Shown: one piece after another, positions 33,287 through 41,044 of the stretch
Position numbering within the stretch: position 1 is the stretch's first letter
Layout of the letters: every line of letters begins with the position of its first letter
Source: Streptomyces sp. A2-16
Lineage (GTDB): Bacteria > Actinomycetota > Actinomycetes > Streptomycetales > Streptomycetaceae
DNA length: 64,000 nt
Assembly: GCF_018128905.1 (NCBI RefSeq)
Contig: NZ_CP063808.1
Span: 4,960,001 to 5,024,000 of the forward strand
Direction of reading: 5' to 3'
Position numbers and translations under genes: made by a program
Notes under the pieces: model-generated
Seen by the model: only the letters and a program-made list of their open reading frames with translations
What the model was told of the DNA's origin: nothing
Databases searched by the model: none

Positions 33287-34570
33287 TCAGGCCTGGGGAA
33301 CGACACCGGCGGCGCGAGCGCGGGTCGCGCGCAGCCGCTGGGCGAGCAGGGCGAGGGCGCAGAGGGCGGCAACCGTTGCCGCGTAGGTGACGAACGTGTC
33401 CTTGAGGCCGGCGTGGGTGGCGGCAATGCCGGCGATCACAGCGGGGATGCTGAAGGCCAGGTAGGAGATGACGAAGGCGACAGAGAGCAGCTCGCTGCGT
33501 TCGGCGGGTCGGGCTATGCGGGCCAGGGTGCCGAAGCTGGCGAGGGCGGAGCCACCGAAGCCGACGCCCGCGATCGCGGTTCCGGCCGCGGCCGCGGGCA
33601 GGGAGTGCTCCTCCACGGCGGTCAGTGCGACGGCCGTGCCGATCAGCAGCAGGGTCGCGCTGACGGCGAGGGTGCGTGCGACGGGCCAGCCGCGAAGGGC
33701 GAGAGCGGTGAGGAAGGCGGGGCCGGTGAGCAGGGTGACCACGAGTCCGCCGATGACGTGGCTGGAGAGCCCGAACAGTCCGACGGCGACGGACGGGCCG
33801 AGCGAGAGGTAGAGGCCGCCGAGCGCCCAGCTGGCTATGAGGATCGGGACCAGGCTCAGCAGGTCGGCCCGCAGGTAGGGGGCGATGCGCAGGCGCGGCT
33901 GGAGGGAGCGGGCGGCTCCGGGGCGGCGCCGAGAGGTCTCGGGCAAGGCCCACAGGAGGGCGCCGGCGACGACGAGGGCGATGAGCAGCAGGACGTAGAC
34001 GAGGCGGGTGGGGTGCGGGCCGTACTCGATGAGGAGCCCGCAGCCGAGCGAGCCCAGTCCGAGTCCGAAGGTGGGCGCGGTGCCCGTGACGAGGCCCGCC
34101 CGGTGCGGGGCGTGCGCGGGGTTGAGGTCGGAGAGGGCGGCGCCGAGCGTGGTCATGGCGGCCCCGGTGGCGATGCCCTGGATGAAGCGCGCCGTCAGCA
34201 GGAGGCCGACGTTGCCCGCGGTGAGGAACACGACCATCGAGACGGCTTCGAGGGCGATCGCAGACAGCAGGACCGGACGGCGGCCGAGGTGGTCGGAGAG
34301 GGCGCCGAGGACGAGCAGCGCCCCGATCATGCCGAGCACGTAGACGGCGAAGACCGTGGTGAGGGTCGTGGCGGAGAAGTGCCATTCCTGCTGGTAGACG
34401 ACGTAGAGCGGGGAGGGCGCGCTGGAGGCGGCCATGAACAGCACGAAGACGACCGCGAGGGAGGCGAAGGCGACGGGACGGCTCAGCCGTCGTCGCTGCT
34501 CCTCCGGTGGTGCCGTGCCGTCGGTGGGCGTCGGGGAGGGCTGGAGCTGGGACGGGGCGGGACCGGACAC
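33287..34570 (-). CDS. MFS transporter (drug-exporter type)
   Basis: 427 residues with about twelve hydrophobic spans. The MFS loop-2/3 motif is GALSDHLGRRPVLL, and the N-terminal segment ASSAPSPLYVVYQQEWHFS is common in actinomycete exporters of the YbjJ/NepI-like type. A Pro/Thr-rich cytoplasmic start precedes the first helix. It is divergent from a TetR gene with a palindrome between them, the standard layout of a ligand-induced efflux pump. The substrate is unknown. Confidence 0.92.
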   Translation of the reverse strand: MSGPAPSQLQPSPTPTDGTAPPEEQRRRLSRPVAFASLAVVFVLFMAASSAPSPLYVVYQQEWHFSATTLTTVFAVYVLGMIGALLVLGALSDHLGRRPVLLSAIALEAVSMVVFLTAGNVGLLLTARFIQGIATGAAMTTLGAALSDLNPAHAPHRAGLVTGTAPTFGLGLGSLGCGLLIEYGPHPTRLVYVLLLIALVVAGALLWALPETSRRRPGAARSLQPRLRIAPYLRADLLSLVPILIASWALGGLYLSLGPSVAVGLFGLSSHVIGGLVVTLLTGPAFLTALALRGWPVARTLAVSATLLLIGTAVALTAVEEHSLPAAAAGTAIAGVGFGGSALASFGTLARIARPAERSELLSVAFVISYLAFSIPAVIAGIAATHAGLKDTFVTYAATVAALCALALLAQRLRATRARAAGVVPQA

Positions 34571-34590
34571 GACGCGACTCCAAAAGCAGT

Positions 34591-34629
34591 GATCGATGCG
34601 TTTAGGACGCTACCACTAACGCAGCGATC
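34591..34629. promoter_or_regulatory. Operator between MFS and TetR genes
   Basis: GATCGATGCGTT (34591-34602) and AACGCAGCGATC (34618-34629) form a 12-base inverted repeat with one mismatch and a 15-base spacer, between the divergent starts at 34570 and 34647. Very likely the TetR binding site. Confidence 0.75.
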
Positions 34630-34646
34630 GGTGCGATAATTTCCGC

Positions 34647-35213
34647 ATGGCTGAATCGTCGACCCAGGTACGCCCCGGCGGCCGCTCCGCGAAGGTGCGG
34701 GCGGCCGTCCACCGCGCCGTCGCGGAACTCCTCGCCGAGGAGGAAGCGGAGACCCTGACCCTGCCCGTCGTCGCCGCGCGCGCCGGTGTCCACCCCACCA
34801 CCCTGTACCGGCGTTGGGGGTCCACCGCCCAGCTGCTCAACGACGTCGCCACCAGCCGCTTCACCGACGACCTGGTGGTCCCCGACTCCGGCTCGCTCGC
34901 CGGTGACCTCCAGCGCTGGCTCGCGGACGTGGCCACCGACGTCGCAGACCCGGACACGCTCGCCCTGATGCGGGCGACCATCGGCTCCGGCCCGGCGGGC
35001 GGCTGCGCATGCGTCGAGGACCGCCACCGCCAGCTCGGCGCGATCATCCGGCGCGAGCAGGACCGGGGGGGAGCGGCGCTCGACGTCGAAACCGCGGCGG
35101 ACTTCCTCCTCGGACCGCTCTACTACCGGGCCGTCTTCACCTCCGAACCCGCCTCCGCCGACTGGGCCCGCACGCTGGTGTCCACCTATCTGGCGACGCT
35201 GCGGACGCCCTGA
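34647..35213 (+). CDS. TetR/AcrR-family repressor
   Basis: 188 residues. The helix-turn-helix is LTLPVVAARAGVHPTTLYRRWGS (about 48-70), after a helix RAAVHRAVAELLAEE; the C-terminal domain (LQRWLADVATDVADPDTLALMRA ... DFLLGPLYYRAVFT) is of the TetR_C_16 group. Divergent from the MFS exporter, which it presumably represses via the inverted repeat. There is no clear ribosome site before ATG 34647, suggesting a leaderless message. Confidence 0.92.
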   Translation: MAESSTQVRPGGRSAKVRAAVHRAVAELLAEEEAETLTLPVVAARAGVHPTTLYRRWGSTAQLLNDVATSRFTDDLVVPDSGSLAGDLQRWLADVATDVADPDTLALMRATIGSGPAGGCACVEDRHRQLGAIIRREQDRGGAALDVETAADFLLGPLYYRAVFTSEPASADWARTLVSTYLATLRTP

Positions 35214-35607
35214 CCCGCACACGGATCACGGGGACGTGGCGCGGCTCACGCGCATGCGTACAGGTCAGCCCTCAAAGGGTGACCGTTCGATCCAGGTGTG
35301 ACCCACCGTCCGACCGCTCGGCGGCCTTGTGGTCGGGGTGCACCTGTCGATCGCGTTTGCCGATGCGTTCGCAACCGAGTGCGAGAGGTGCGGCCCGCTG
35401 CGCGGTCCACTGCGGCCGCCGGCCCGGGCAGGCGGGAGAGGCCATGGACGTGGCCGCTGCGTCGCGGATCAGCCAGGCAGAGCGGCCCGAGCGGCTGGAA
35501 AGCATGCCGCTCGGGCCGAGTTCCTCGAGGCGGCGGCGTGTGTCCAGCGGTGGAAAGCCGGCCTCGGAGAGCAGGGGTGCTGAAGGTGTCGAGCTTCAGC
35601 AGGCAGT
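35214..35607. other. Gap with one perfect hairpin
   Basis: 394 bases without a gene I can support; frames on both strands lack family character. A perfect 12-bp inverted repeat (35482-35493 with 35506-35517, CGGCCCGAGCGG) could end transcription of the DUF2690 gene to its right or of the TetR gene to its left. Confidence 0.45.
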
Positions 35608-36057
35608 TCAGTAGGACGCGGTGCGCCCCTCGTAGATGCGGGCGCCGCTGTCCCACATTCCCTTCGTGTACGACGTGACATTGGCGTCGTTGACCATGCG
35701 GGTGTAGCAGTCGGTGTCGCCGTTGGGCACGGAACAGGAGTACTCACGCCCGTCACTGTTGCGGTGGACCGTGGCGTACGGGGTGAACTGGTCCCGCGTG
35801 TCATAGCCGGCGTTGGAGATGCGGCCCCAGGCGGCCCGGCAGCTGGGGCTGTAGCGAAGCTCGAGCAGCGCCTGGCCGAGCTTGGTGCTCTCCACGGTCC
35901 GCGCGTCGCCCTGGCAGTAGACGGCAGGGTCCTTGCCGTCGCAGGCCGAGCCCGAGCACGCCGTGGCGGCTGCCTGAGCCGGGGTTGCCGCGAGCAGTCC
36001 GCCGCCTGCGAGCAGGATCGCAGCCGCAGCGCGCGCCCAGGTTGTGCTGTTTCTCAT
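35608..36057 (-). CDS. Secreted DUF2690 protein
   Basis: 149 residues from ATG 36057 (GGGAGAA ribosome site). Signal peptide TWARAAAAILLAGGGLLAATPAQA, then the DUF2690 core: ACSGSACDGKDPAVYCQGDA, LLELRYSPSCRAAWGRI, and a closing Cys pair (YSCSVPNGDTDCYTRMVND). DUF2690 is often found in Streptomyces as the extracytoplasmic part of helix-turn-helix membrane proteins. Here it is free and exported, and the divergent gene encodes a helix-turn-helix/membrane protein with a different outer domain. Function unknown. Confidence 0.85.
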   Translation of the reverse strand: MRNSTTWARAAAAILLAGGGLLAATPAQAAATACSGSACDGKDPAVYCQGDARTVESTKLGQALLELRYSPSCRAAWGRISNAGYDTRDQFTPYATVHRNSDGREYSCSVPNGDTDCYTRMVNDANVTSYTKGMWDSGARIYEGRTASY

Positions 36058-36452
36058 CTGTTCTCCCATATCCATAGCGGGTAGTTGAGCCAGTGACGGG
36101 GCCGTCGTCGACTCATCCATGGGTGAGGGCGAACGACGCGGAAGCACCGACGGCGTCACGGTGACGGGCCCCGCCGCATCAGACAAGCGGAACGGGGCCG
36201 CCTGGGACGCTGACACTCTCATTCACCCCCTGAGCTGTGTATTCATGGAGCGTCTGGGAGGCGCGTGGGATGCGGCCGGAGCGACCGACGGCATCTGGAA
36301 CGACCAACTCCCGTCTTTGCCGGGCAACTTCTGGCACATTGGACCGCCGGGATCGTGACCACATCTCCGGCCGGCGGAGCAATCGGGCCGTCGGCACGCT
36401 CCGACACGCAGCCAGGACGGGCGAGCGTGTTCGAACAACAGGGGGGTTCTCC
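36058..36452. other. Divergent intergenic region
   Basis: 395 bases between the DUF2690 and helix-turn-helix fusion genes. No frame here carries a family signature. It should hold both promoters; I see no strong palindrome. Confidence 0.4.
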
Positions 36453-37634
36453 ATGAACCAATACAAGGAGGCCGAGCGGCTCGCCGCTCAGCTGCGCGCG
36501 CTGAAGAAGAGATCCGGGCTCAGCTACGACGCTCTCGCGCAGCGAGCCGGCATCAGCCGTTCCAGCCTGCACCGTTACTGCGCGGCCACGTCGGTCCCGC
36601 AGGACTACGGCGTCGTGCACCGCATCGCCACCGCCTGCGGTGCCGCCACCACCGAACTGCGCGAACTGCACCGGCTGTGGGCTCTCGCCGACACGGAGCG
36701 CGAGAGACAGATGCCGCAGGAGGAGACCGCGCACGGCGATGTCGTGGGTGCGCAGGCCGAGGCCGAACAGGCAGCGTCCGCTCCCACCGAGGAAGCCGCG
36801 CACACAGACCCGATATCGACTGTGAACGAACAGGAACCCACCGGCGCACACCGGGAGTTGCACACCCAGGATCCCGCGTCCGCTTCCGGCGGCCAGGAGC
36901 CGAGAGGAAAGCCCGGTCGCCTCCCGGCGAACCGTCGGGCCATCGCTTTGACCGTCGCGGCCGCCGTCACCGTTCTCGGGACCGTCGGATGGGCCATGTC
37001 GCTGGCCACCACCACCGACGAACCGGCCGACAAGGCGGATCCACGAACCCTGTTCTCACCTGTCTGCTCGCCCGTCGTGAGCATGGGCCAGCACGACGAG
37101 TGCGTACGCGAAGTACAGACGTTGCTCGAACGCCGTGGCGCCGTCATCGGCGTGGACGGCGACTTCGGTCCGCAGACACTGCGCCGAGTGACGGCTTTCC
37201 AGGTCATCACCGGACTCCCGCCGAACGGCGTTGTCACGGCAGCCACCAAAACGGCGCTCTACGAGTCGAAGGCCCGTATGGACACCTGGTCGCCGGAGAA
37301 AGCCCGCCAGCGTATCCGTGAGGTCTTCGACGAGACACCGGACGACGCGGTCGCCATCGCCGACTGTCAGTCCTTTCTGGACCCTCTGCACATCCTGCCG
37401 AACACCAACGGCAGCAGGAACTGGGGCCTGTTCCAGATCTCCGACACCCGCTTGCGTGAACTGGGCGGGACTCCGCTCAAGGCGCTCGATCCCGAATGGA
37501 ACATCCAGGCCGCCAAACGTCTTTGGTCCCGCGACCGTGACTTCCACGACTGGCCGCACTGCGAGCGCGCCCTGCGGACCAAGGCATCGGCCATCCCGTC
37601 TTCGGCCCCGCCCACGGCCTCGCAGAAGGACTGA
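36453..37634 (+). CDS. Helix-turn-helix / membrane / peptidoglycan-binding / lysozyme-like fusion
   Basis: 393 residues. A cytoplasmic XRE-type helix-turn-helix (12-60, LSYDALAQRAGISRSSLHRY) is followed by the segment LRELHRLWALADTERE usual in this group, a 75-residue Glu/Ala-rich linker, one membrane span (163-183), a peptidoglycan-binding domain (215-270, VQTLLERRGAVIGVDGDFG) and a lysozyme/transglycosylase-like domain (295-375). The expected catalytic Glu position reads Gln (ADCQSFLDP, Q306), so muralytic activity is doubtful and a cell-wall sensor role is likelier. ATG 36453 follows a GGGGGG ribosome site. Outside-in signalling from wall to DNA is inference. Confidence 0.85.
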   Translation: MNQYKEAERLAAQLRALKKRSGLSYDALAQRAGISRSSLHRYCAATSVPQDYGVVHRIATACGAATTELRELHRLWALADTERERQMPQEETAHGDVVGAQAEAEQAASAPTEEAAHTDPISTVNEQEPTGAHRELHTQDPASASGGQEPRGKPGRLPANRRAIALTVAAAVTVLGTVGWAMSLATTTDEPADKADPRTLFSPVCSPVVSMGQHDECVREVQTLLERRGAVIGVDGDFGPQTLRRVTAFQVITGLPPNGVVTAATKTALYESKARMDTWSPEKARQRIREVFDETPDDAVAIADCQSFLDPLHILPNTNGSRNWGLFQISDTRLRELGGTPLKALDPEWNIQAAKRLWSRDRDFHDWPHCERALRTKASAIPSSAPPTASQKD

Positions 37635-37734
37635 CCGCGGCTGACGGGCAAGCGCCGGAACGGCACGCCCTCGTGCTGCGACAGCAGTCACCGGCTCCGC
37701 AAGCCGCATCCGCAGGCAGAGGAGCCGGGCGCTC

Positions 37735-37800
37735 GGAGCACTCGCCACCGTCATCGACTCCCAGTCGGTCAAGGCCGCGGTGACCGTGGGTCGCGACTCG
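37735..37800 (+). pseudogene. Transposase scrap (DSQSVKAA motif)
   Basis: About 22 codons read LATVIDSQSVKAAVTVGRDSRG. The DSQSVK segment with its Asp is the first DDE block of IS5/IS4-type transposases. No flanking part of the protein is present. Confidence 0.6.
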
Positions 37801-37973
37801 CGTGGCCCTCGGCACGAAGAAAATCGACGGCCGCAACCTGTCGGTGTACGACCTCATGTGCAGGGCGAAGTACAAGCTCAACGAAGCCCGCGGCCACGAC
37901 TGGTACACCTTCCGATTCCGAAGTCCCCTCAGGGCGTGTCGCCGCCGAGGAGTTCAACCTCGGCTCCGGGCTG

Positions 37974-38244
37974 TTGCCGGGGACGAGCGTCGCGGTGGGC
38001 AGGGTCAGCAAGGCGGCGCTGTGGATGTCCAGGCGGTACCCGGTCGTCGAGCTCGCACCGCGGGTGCGGGCCAACGCGCTCTGCCCACGCTTCACCAGCC
38101 CCGACGGCAAGCCCGCATGGATGCAGGAGCAGCTGCTGCGCCAGGTCCCGATGCAGCGGCTCGCCCGTCCGGAGGAGGTGGTCGGCGCCGCGATCCACCT
38201 CGCGAGCGACACCGCCTCCTGCCCGACGGGCGACCTGCTGAACG
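37974..38244 (+). pseudogene. C-terminal fragment of a short-chain dehydrogenase
   Basis: About 90 codons match the last third of an SDR: VSKAALWMSRRY (catalytic Lys), LAPRVRANALCPRFTSP, QVPMQRLARPEEVVGAAIHLASD and a degraded TGDLL end. The cofactor-binding half and the Ser/Tyr block are missing, and the frame runs on without a proper stop. Between 37802 and 37925 another frame reads VYDLMCRAKYKLNEARGHDW; I do not recognise it. Confidence 0.75.
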
Positions 38245-38299
38245 CACCGCGGCGCCCGGCTCCGCAGGAGGCCGCCGCCCCGTCCGTTCCCGGCGCGGC

Positions 38300-38881
38300 T
38301 CACCCCGTGCGGGGCTCGTCGGACGCGGCGAGCGCCTGTCGGCCCGTCGGACCGCCGACGGCGACGGGCAGTGCCTCGCCCCGCTCCCGGCGACGGGCTG
38401 CGAGGGACTCGCGGGCCGCCTCACGGGCGTGCCGGCGGCGCCAGTACGGGTTGTCGTGCGGCAACTTGCTCGACACGCGTCCGTACATGCCGAACGTCAG
38501 GATGATCAGCCCCATGACGAAGCTGAACATCACGTTGGTCATGCCGAAACCGAGGAAGTTGGACGGCCGGTCGAGGATGAAGATGTGCGCGAAACCGCTC
38601 AGCAGGAACAGCGCGCCCACGACCATGTTGAGCGTCGACGCGACATTCCCTCCAACGATGGCTCCTGCGACGAGAGCCAGACCCACCACCAGTGAGACAA
38701 GGCTCAGTACGCCGTTGGTCGACATGCCGGCGATCTGCTTCCCGTCGGTGCTGAACGGACTCAGTTCGTCGGCGAATCCGAGAGCACCGAAAACCAGAAG
38801 GGTCAGCCCGCAGAAGGCGGCGCCGTACCGGTACACCGTGGCAAGTCTGTGGTCCACGGGGAGCTCGTCGCTGAGTTTCAT
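38300..38881 (-). CDS. DUF4383 four-span membrane protein
   Basis: 193 residues from ATG 38881 (ribosome site GGGAAGGGAA). Four hydrophobic spans (ATVYRYGAAFCGLTLLVFGAL; GVLSLVSLVVGLALVAGAIV; ASTLNMVVGALFLLSGFAHI; NVMFSFVMGLIILTFGMYG) match DUF4383, followed by a basic cytoplasmic tail (YWRRRHAREAARE). Members are widespread in actinobacteria, often near stress genes, with no known activity. Confidence 0.88.
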   Translation of the reverse strand: MKLSDELPVDHRLATVYRYGAAFCGLTLLVFGALGFADELSPFSTDGKQIAGMSTNGVLSLVSLVVGLALVAGAIVGGNVASTLNMVVGALFLLSGFAHIFILDRPSNFLGFGMTNVMFSFVMGLIILTFGMYGRVSSKLPHDNPYWRRRHAREAARESLAARRRERGEALPVAVGGPTGRQALAASDEPRTG

Positions 38882-39017
38882 GGCCCATTCCCTTCCCGAA
38901 AGGCGAGCGCATCGCGGCATTCCGCTCAGCAGCCCGGATATCGACCACTCACCACACTGTTCGCCCGAAAAACGCCGGACGGTTGCACCAGAACGAGGAA
39001 ATCCCCGGGTATAGGTC

Positions 39018-39824
39018 TCATGGCCGCACCGGACTCACTCCCCCTGTCGCCACCACACGGCCGGCCGCGCTCACCACGAAGCGGGCCCCTCCGTGCTCCG
39101 GGACCACGTCGACGGCAGCACCCCTGTCCGGGACCGGTGACCTGACGTTCACGCGCAGTCCCACCACGGCACGAGCCGTCATGCCCGAGGACAACAGGAC
39201 CGCCTGCCGACCTGCCTCCAGCACAGCCGGTGTGGTCAGCCGGCCGGGCCGGCCGGGCAGAAGCACCGGGTGACCGGGATCTCGCGGGGCGATCACCACA
39301 CGGCCCTGGGCATCACGGGCGAGCAGCACGTCGGGGTCCGCGGCCGCGGCGGGGTGCAGCAGTCCGGGCCTCGGTGCCTCGCCGCGCGGCTCGCGTTCTT
39401 CCGGCCGTGATGCCGTGAACCGCATCGCGCAGGTCGCGAACGGCAACCCGGCGTGCAGGTACTCGGCCGTGACACAGAAGGAGACCGGGCTGCCGGCCCT
39501 CGTCACCAGGTCGCTCAGGATCACCCGGACCGTCACGTCGGTGGCACTGCCGCTTTCCGTGGGCTGTCCGTACCGGGACAGGCCCAGTCTCGCCGACACC
39601 GCCCCGTAGACCCGGGCCTCACCGGCGAGCAGGTGCCGGCGTTGAATGGCCGCAGCCAGTTGCCGGGGGGTTTCCGCAGCGATCAAAGGGTGGTGCTGCA
39701 CCGTGAAGGTGCGTTCGTTCAGGGGGTGCGCACGTGGCCACTGGCACCGGCTGCACCCAGGACCCTTTGCTAGAGCTCGAAGCCGACCGACGACTTGCCG
39801 ACGCCGGTCGCCCCGCACAGCCAC
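39018..39824 (-). CDS. AfsA-like gamma-butyrolactone synthesis protein, N-terminus shortened
   Basis: 268 residues. The first AfsA hotdog repeat is recognised by QWPRAHPLNERTFTVQHHPL and AAETPRQLAAAIQRRHL, the second by LLPGRPGRLTTPAVLEAGRQA. AfsA-family enzymes join a DHAP glycerol unit to a beta-ketoacyl chain in the synthesis of hormone-like butyrolactones. Here the usual N-terminal VHK-type segment is missing; the first 30 codons (MAVRGDRRRQVVGRL) are read across the dead P-loop fragment 39770-39844. The gene may therefore be a truncated, inactive copy. No receptor (ArpA-type) gene or companion reductase lies nearby. Confidence 0.7.
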   Translation of the reverse strand: MAVRGDRRRQVVGRLRALAKGPGCSRCQWPRAHPLNERTFTVQHHPLIAAETPRQLAAAIQRRHLLAGEARVYGAVSARLGLSRYGQPTESGSATDVTVRVILSDLVTRAGSPVSFCVTAEYLHAGLPFATCAMRFTASRPEEREPRGEAPRPGLLHPAAAADPDVLLARDAQGRVVIAPRDPGHPVLLPGRPGRLTTPAVLEAGRQAVLLSSGMTARAVVGLRVNVRSPVPDRGAAVDVVPEHGGARFVVSAAGRVVATGGVSPVRP

Positions 39825-39844
39825 AGAACCGGAAGATCACCGGA
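39770..39844 (-). pseudogene. Start of a P-loop NTPase, truncated
   Basis: About 24 codons read SGDLPVLWLCGATGVGKSS, then VGFEL and a TAG. PVLWLCG-x2-GVGK is the Walker A start of a group of Streptomyces ATP-binding proteins of about 170 residues. Only the first strand and P-loop remain, joined to the 5' end of the AfsA-like gene in another frame. Confidence 0.65.
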
Positions 39845-40001
39845 GATCAGGAAGGGGCACTGAGCCTGTCGTTCAACGTCCGGCGCCGGTGGCGTCGCAC
39901 CACAACGAACTGGAGGATCCGACCCCTCACGGAGACTTCCGCATTACCCTGACGACTGCCTGACAGCGTTGTCTGCCTACTTCACCTTCTCGGGGGACCG
40001 T

Positions 40002-41000
40002 GTGCCAGTTCACGAACAGCCCACCGATGCACCGGACTTGGACGAGCTGCGTCGGCGGGCTGTGGCCGCGGCCCCGCAGCGCGAGGCGGGACTGGTCGTG
40101 TGCGAGAACCTGGTGCGGATCTTCCAGACCGAGGGCGTGGAGGTCCAGGCCCTGCAGGGCCTCGATCTGACGGTGGCCGAGGGCGAGATGATCGCGGTGG
40201 TCGGTGCCTCCGGTTCGGGCAAGTCGACCCTGCTGGGCATACTCTCGGGCCAGGACGTGCCTACGGCGGGCGGTGCCGAGGTCGCCGGGCACGACCTGCT
40301 GGCGATGAACCGGCGCGAGCGGCTCGGTTACCGGCGTCGCACGGTGGGCTTCGTCCTGCAGCAGACCTCCCGCAACCTCCTGCCGTACCTCTCGGCGGCG
40401 GAGAACGTGATGCTTCCGATGACGTACGCCGGGATCAGGCGCTCCCGGCGCCGGGCCCGGGCCGAGGAACTGCTCGGCCTCCTGTCCGTCGGCCACTGCC
40501 GCGACCGCACGCCCGACACGCTCTCCGGCGGCGAGCAGCAGCGGGTCGCCATCGCTGTCGCCAACGCCAACGAGCCGCGGGTGCTGTTCGCCGACGAACC
40601 CACCGGTCAGCTCGACACCGCCACCAGCGACGAGGTCTTCGCCGCGCTGCGCCGGGCCAACGAGGAGCTGGGAGTCACCGTGGTCGTGGTGACCCATGAC
40701 GCGCTGGTGTCCGAGCAGGTGCAGCGCACCGTGGGGATCCGCGACGGACGCACCTCGACCGAGGTGCTGCGCCGGGTCGACACCGGTGAGGACGGCGTCG
40801 AGGTGCACACCGCGGAGGAGTACGCGGTGTTGGACGGCAGCGGCCGGCTGCAACTGCCGGGCGAGTTCACCGAACGTCTGCACCTGCGCAAGCGGGTGCG
40901 GCTCGTGCTGGAGAGCGACCACGTGGGTGTGTGGCCCGGCGAGGCCGGCCGCCCGGCGCGGGCGGAAGCCCAGGACACGACCGGCAGCCCCGAACGCTGA
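40002..41000 (+). CDS. MacB/LolD-type ABC transporter ATPase
   Basis: About 332 residues. Walker A VGASGSGKST, Q-loop VLQQTSRNLLPYL, signature LSGGEQQRVAIA, Walker B VLFADEPTGQLD and switch His VVTHD are all present. A 90-residue C-terminal extension beyond the nucleotide-binding domain ends with LHLRKRVRLVLESDHVGVWP, unlike LolD but seen in actinomycete homologues. GTG 40002 with GGGGGA 5 bases upstream is preferred over TTG 39969. It is convergent with two FtsX-type permease genes, its probable partners, so the system is expressed from two opposing transcripts. Confidence 0.92.
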   Translation: MPVHEQPTDAPDLDELRRRAVAAAPQREAGLVVCENLVRIFQTEGVEVQALQGLDLTVAEGEMIAVVGASGSGKSTLLGILSGQDVPTAGGAEVAGHDLLAMNRRERLGYRRRTVGFVLQQTSRNLLPYLSAAENVMLPMTYAGIRRSRRRARAEELLGLLSVGHCRDRTPDTLSGGEQQRVAIAVANANEPRVLFADEPTGQLDTATSDEVFAALRRANEELGVTVVVVTHDALVSEQVQRTVGIRDGRTSTEVLRRVDTGEDGVEVHTAEEYAVLDGSGRLQLPGEFTERLHLRKRVRLVLESDHVGVWPGEAGRPARAEAQDTTGSPER

Positions 41001-41044
41001 GCGCGTGAGGGCGACAGGTGGTGCGGGCGTCGCGGCCCAGGGCT

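Noticed and set aside
33182..34639. 485-codon rightward frame opposite the MFS gene
   Set aside because: Gly/Glu/Arg-rich shadow; the leftward frame is a clear twelve-span transporter.
35246..35656. Frames in the TetR-DUF2690 gap
   Set aside because: Neither strand gives a recognisable protein; Arg/Pro/Gly-rich throughout.
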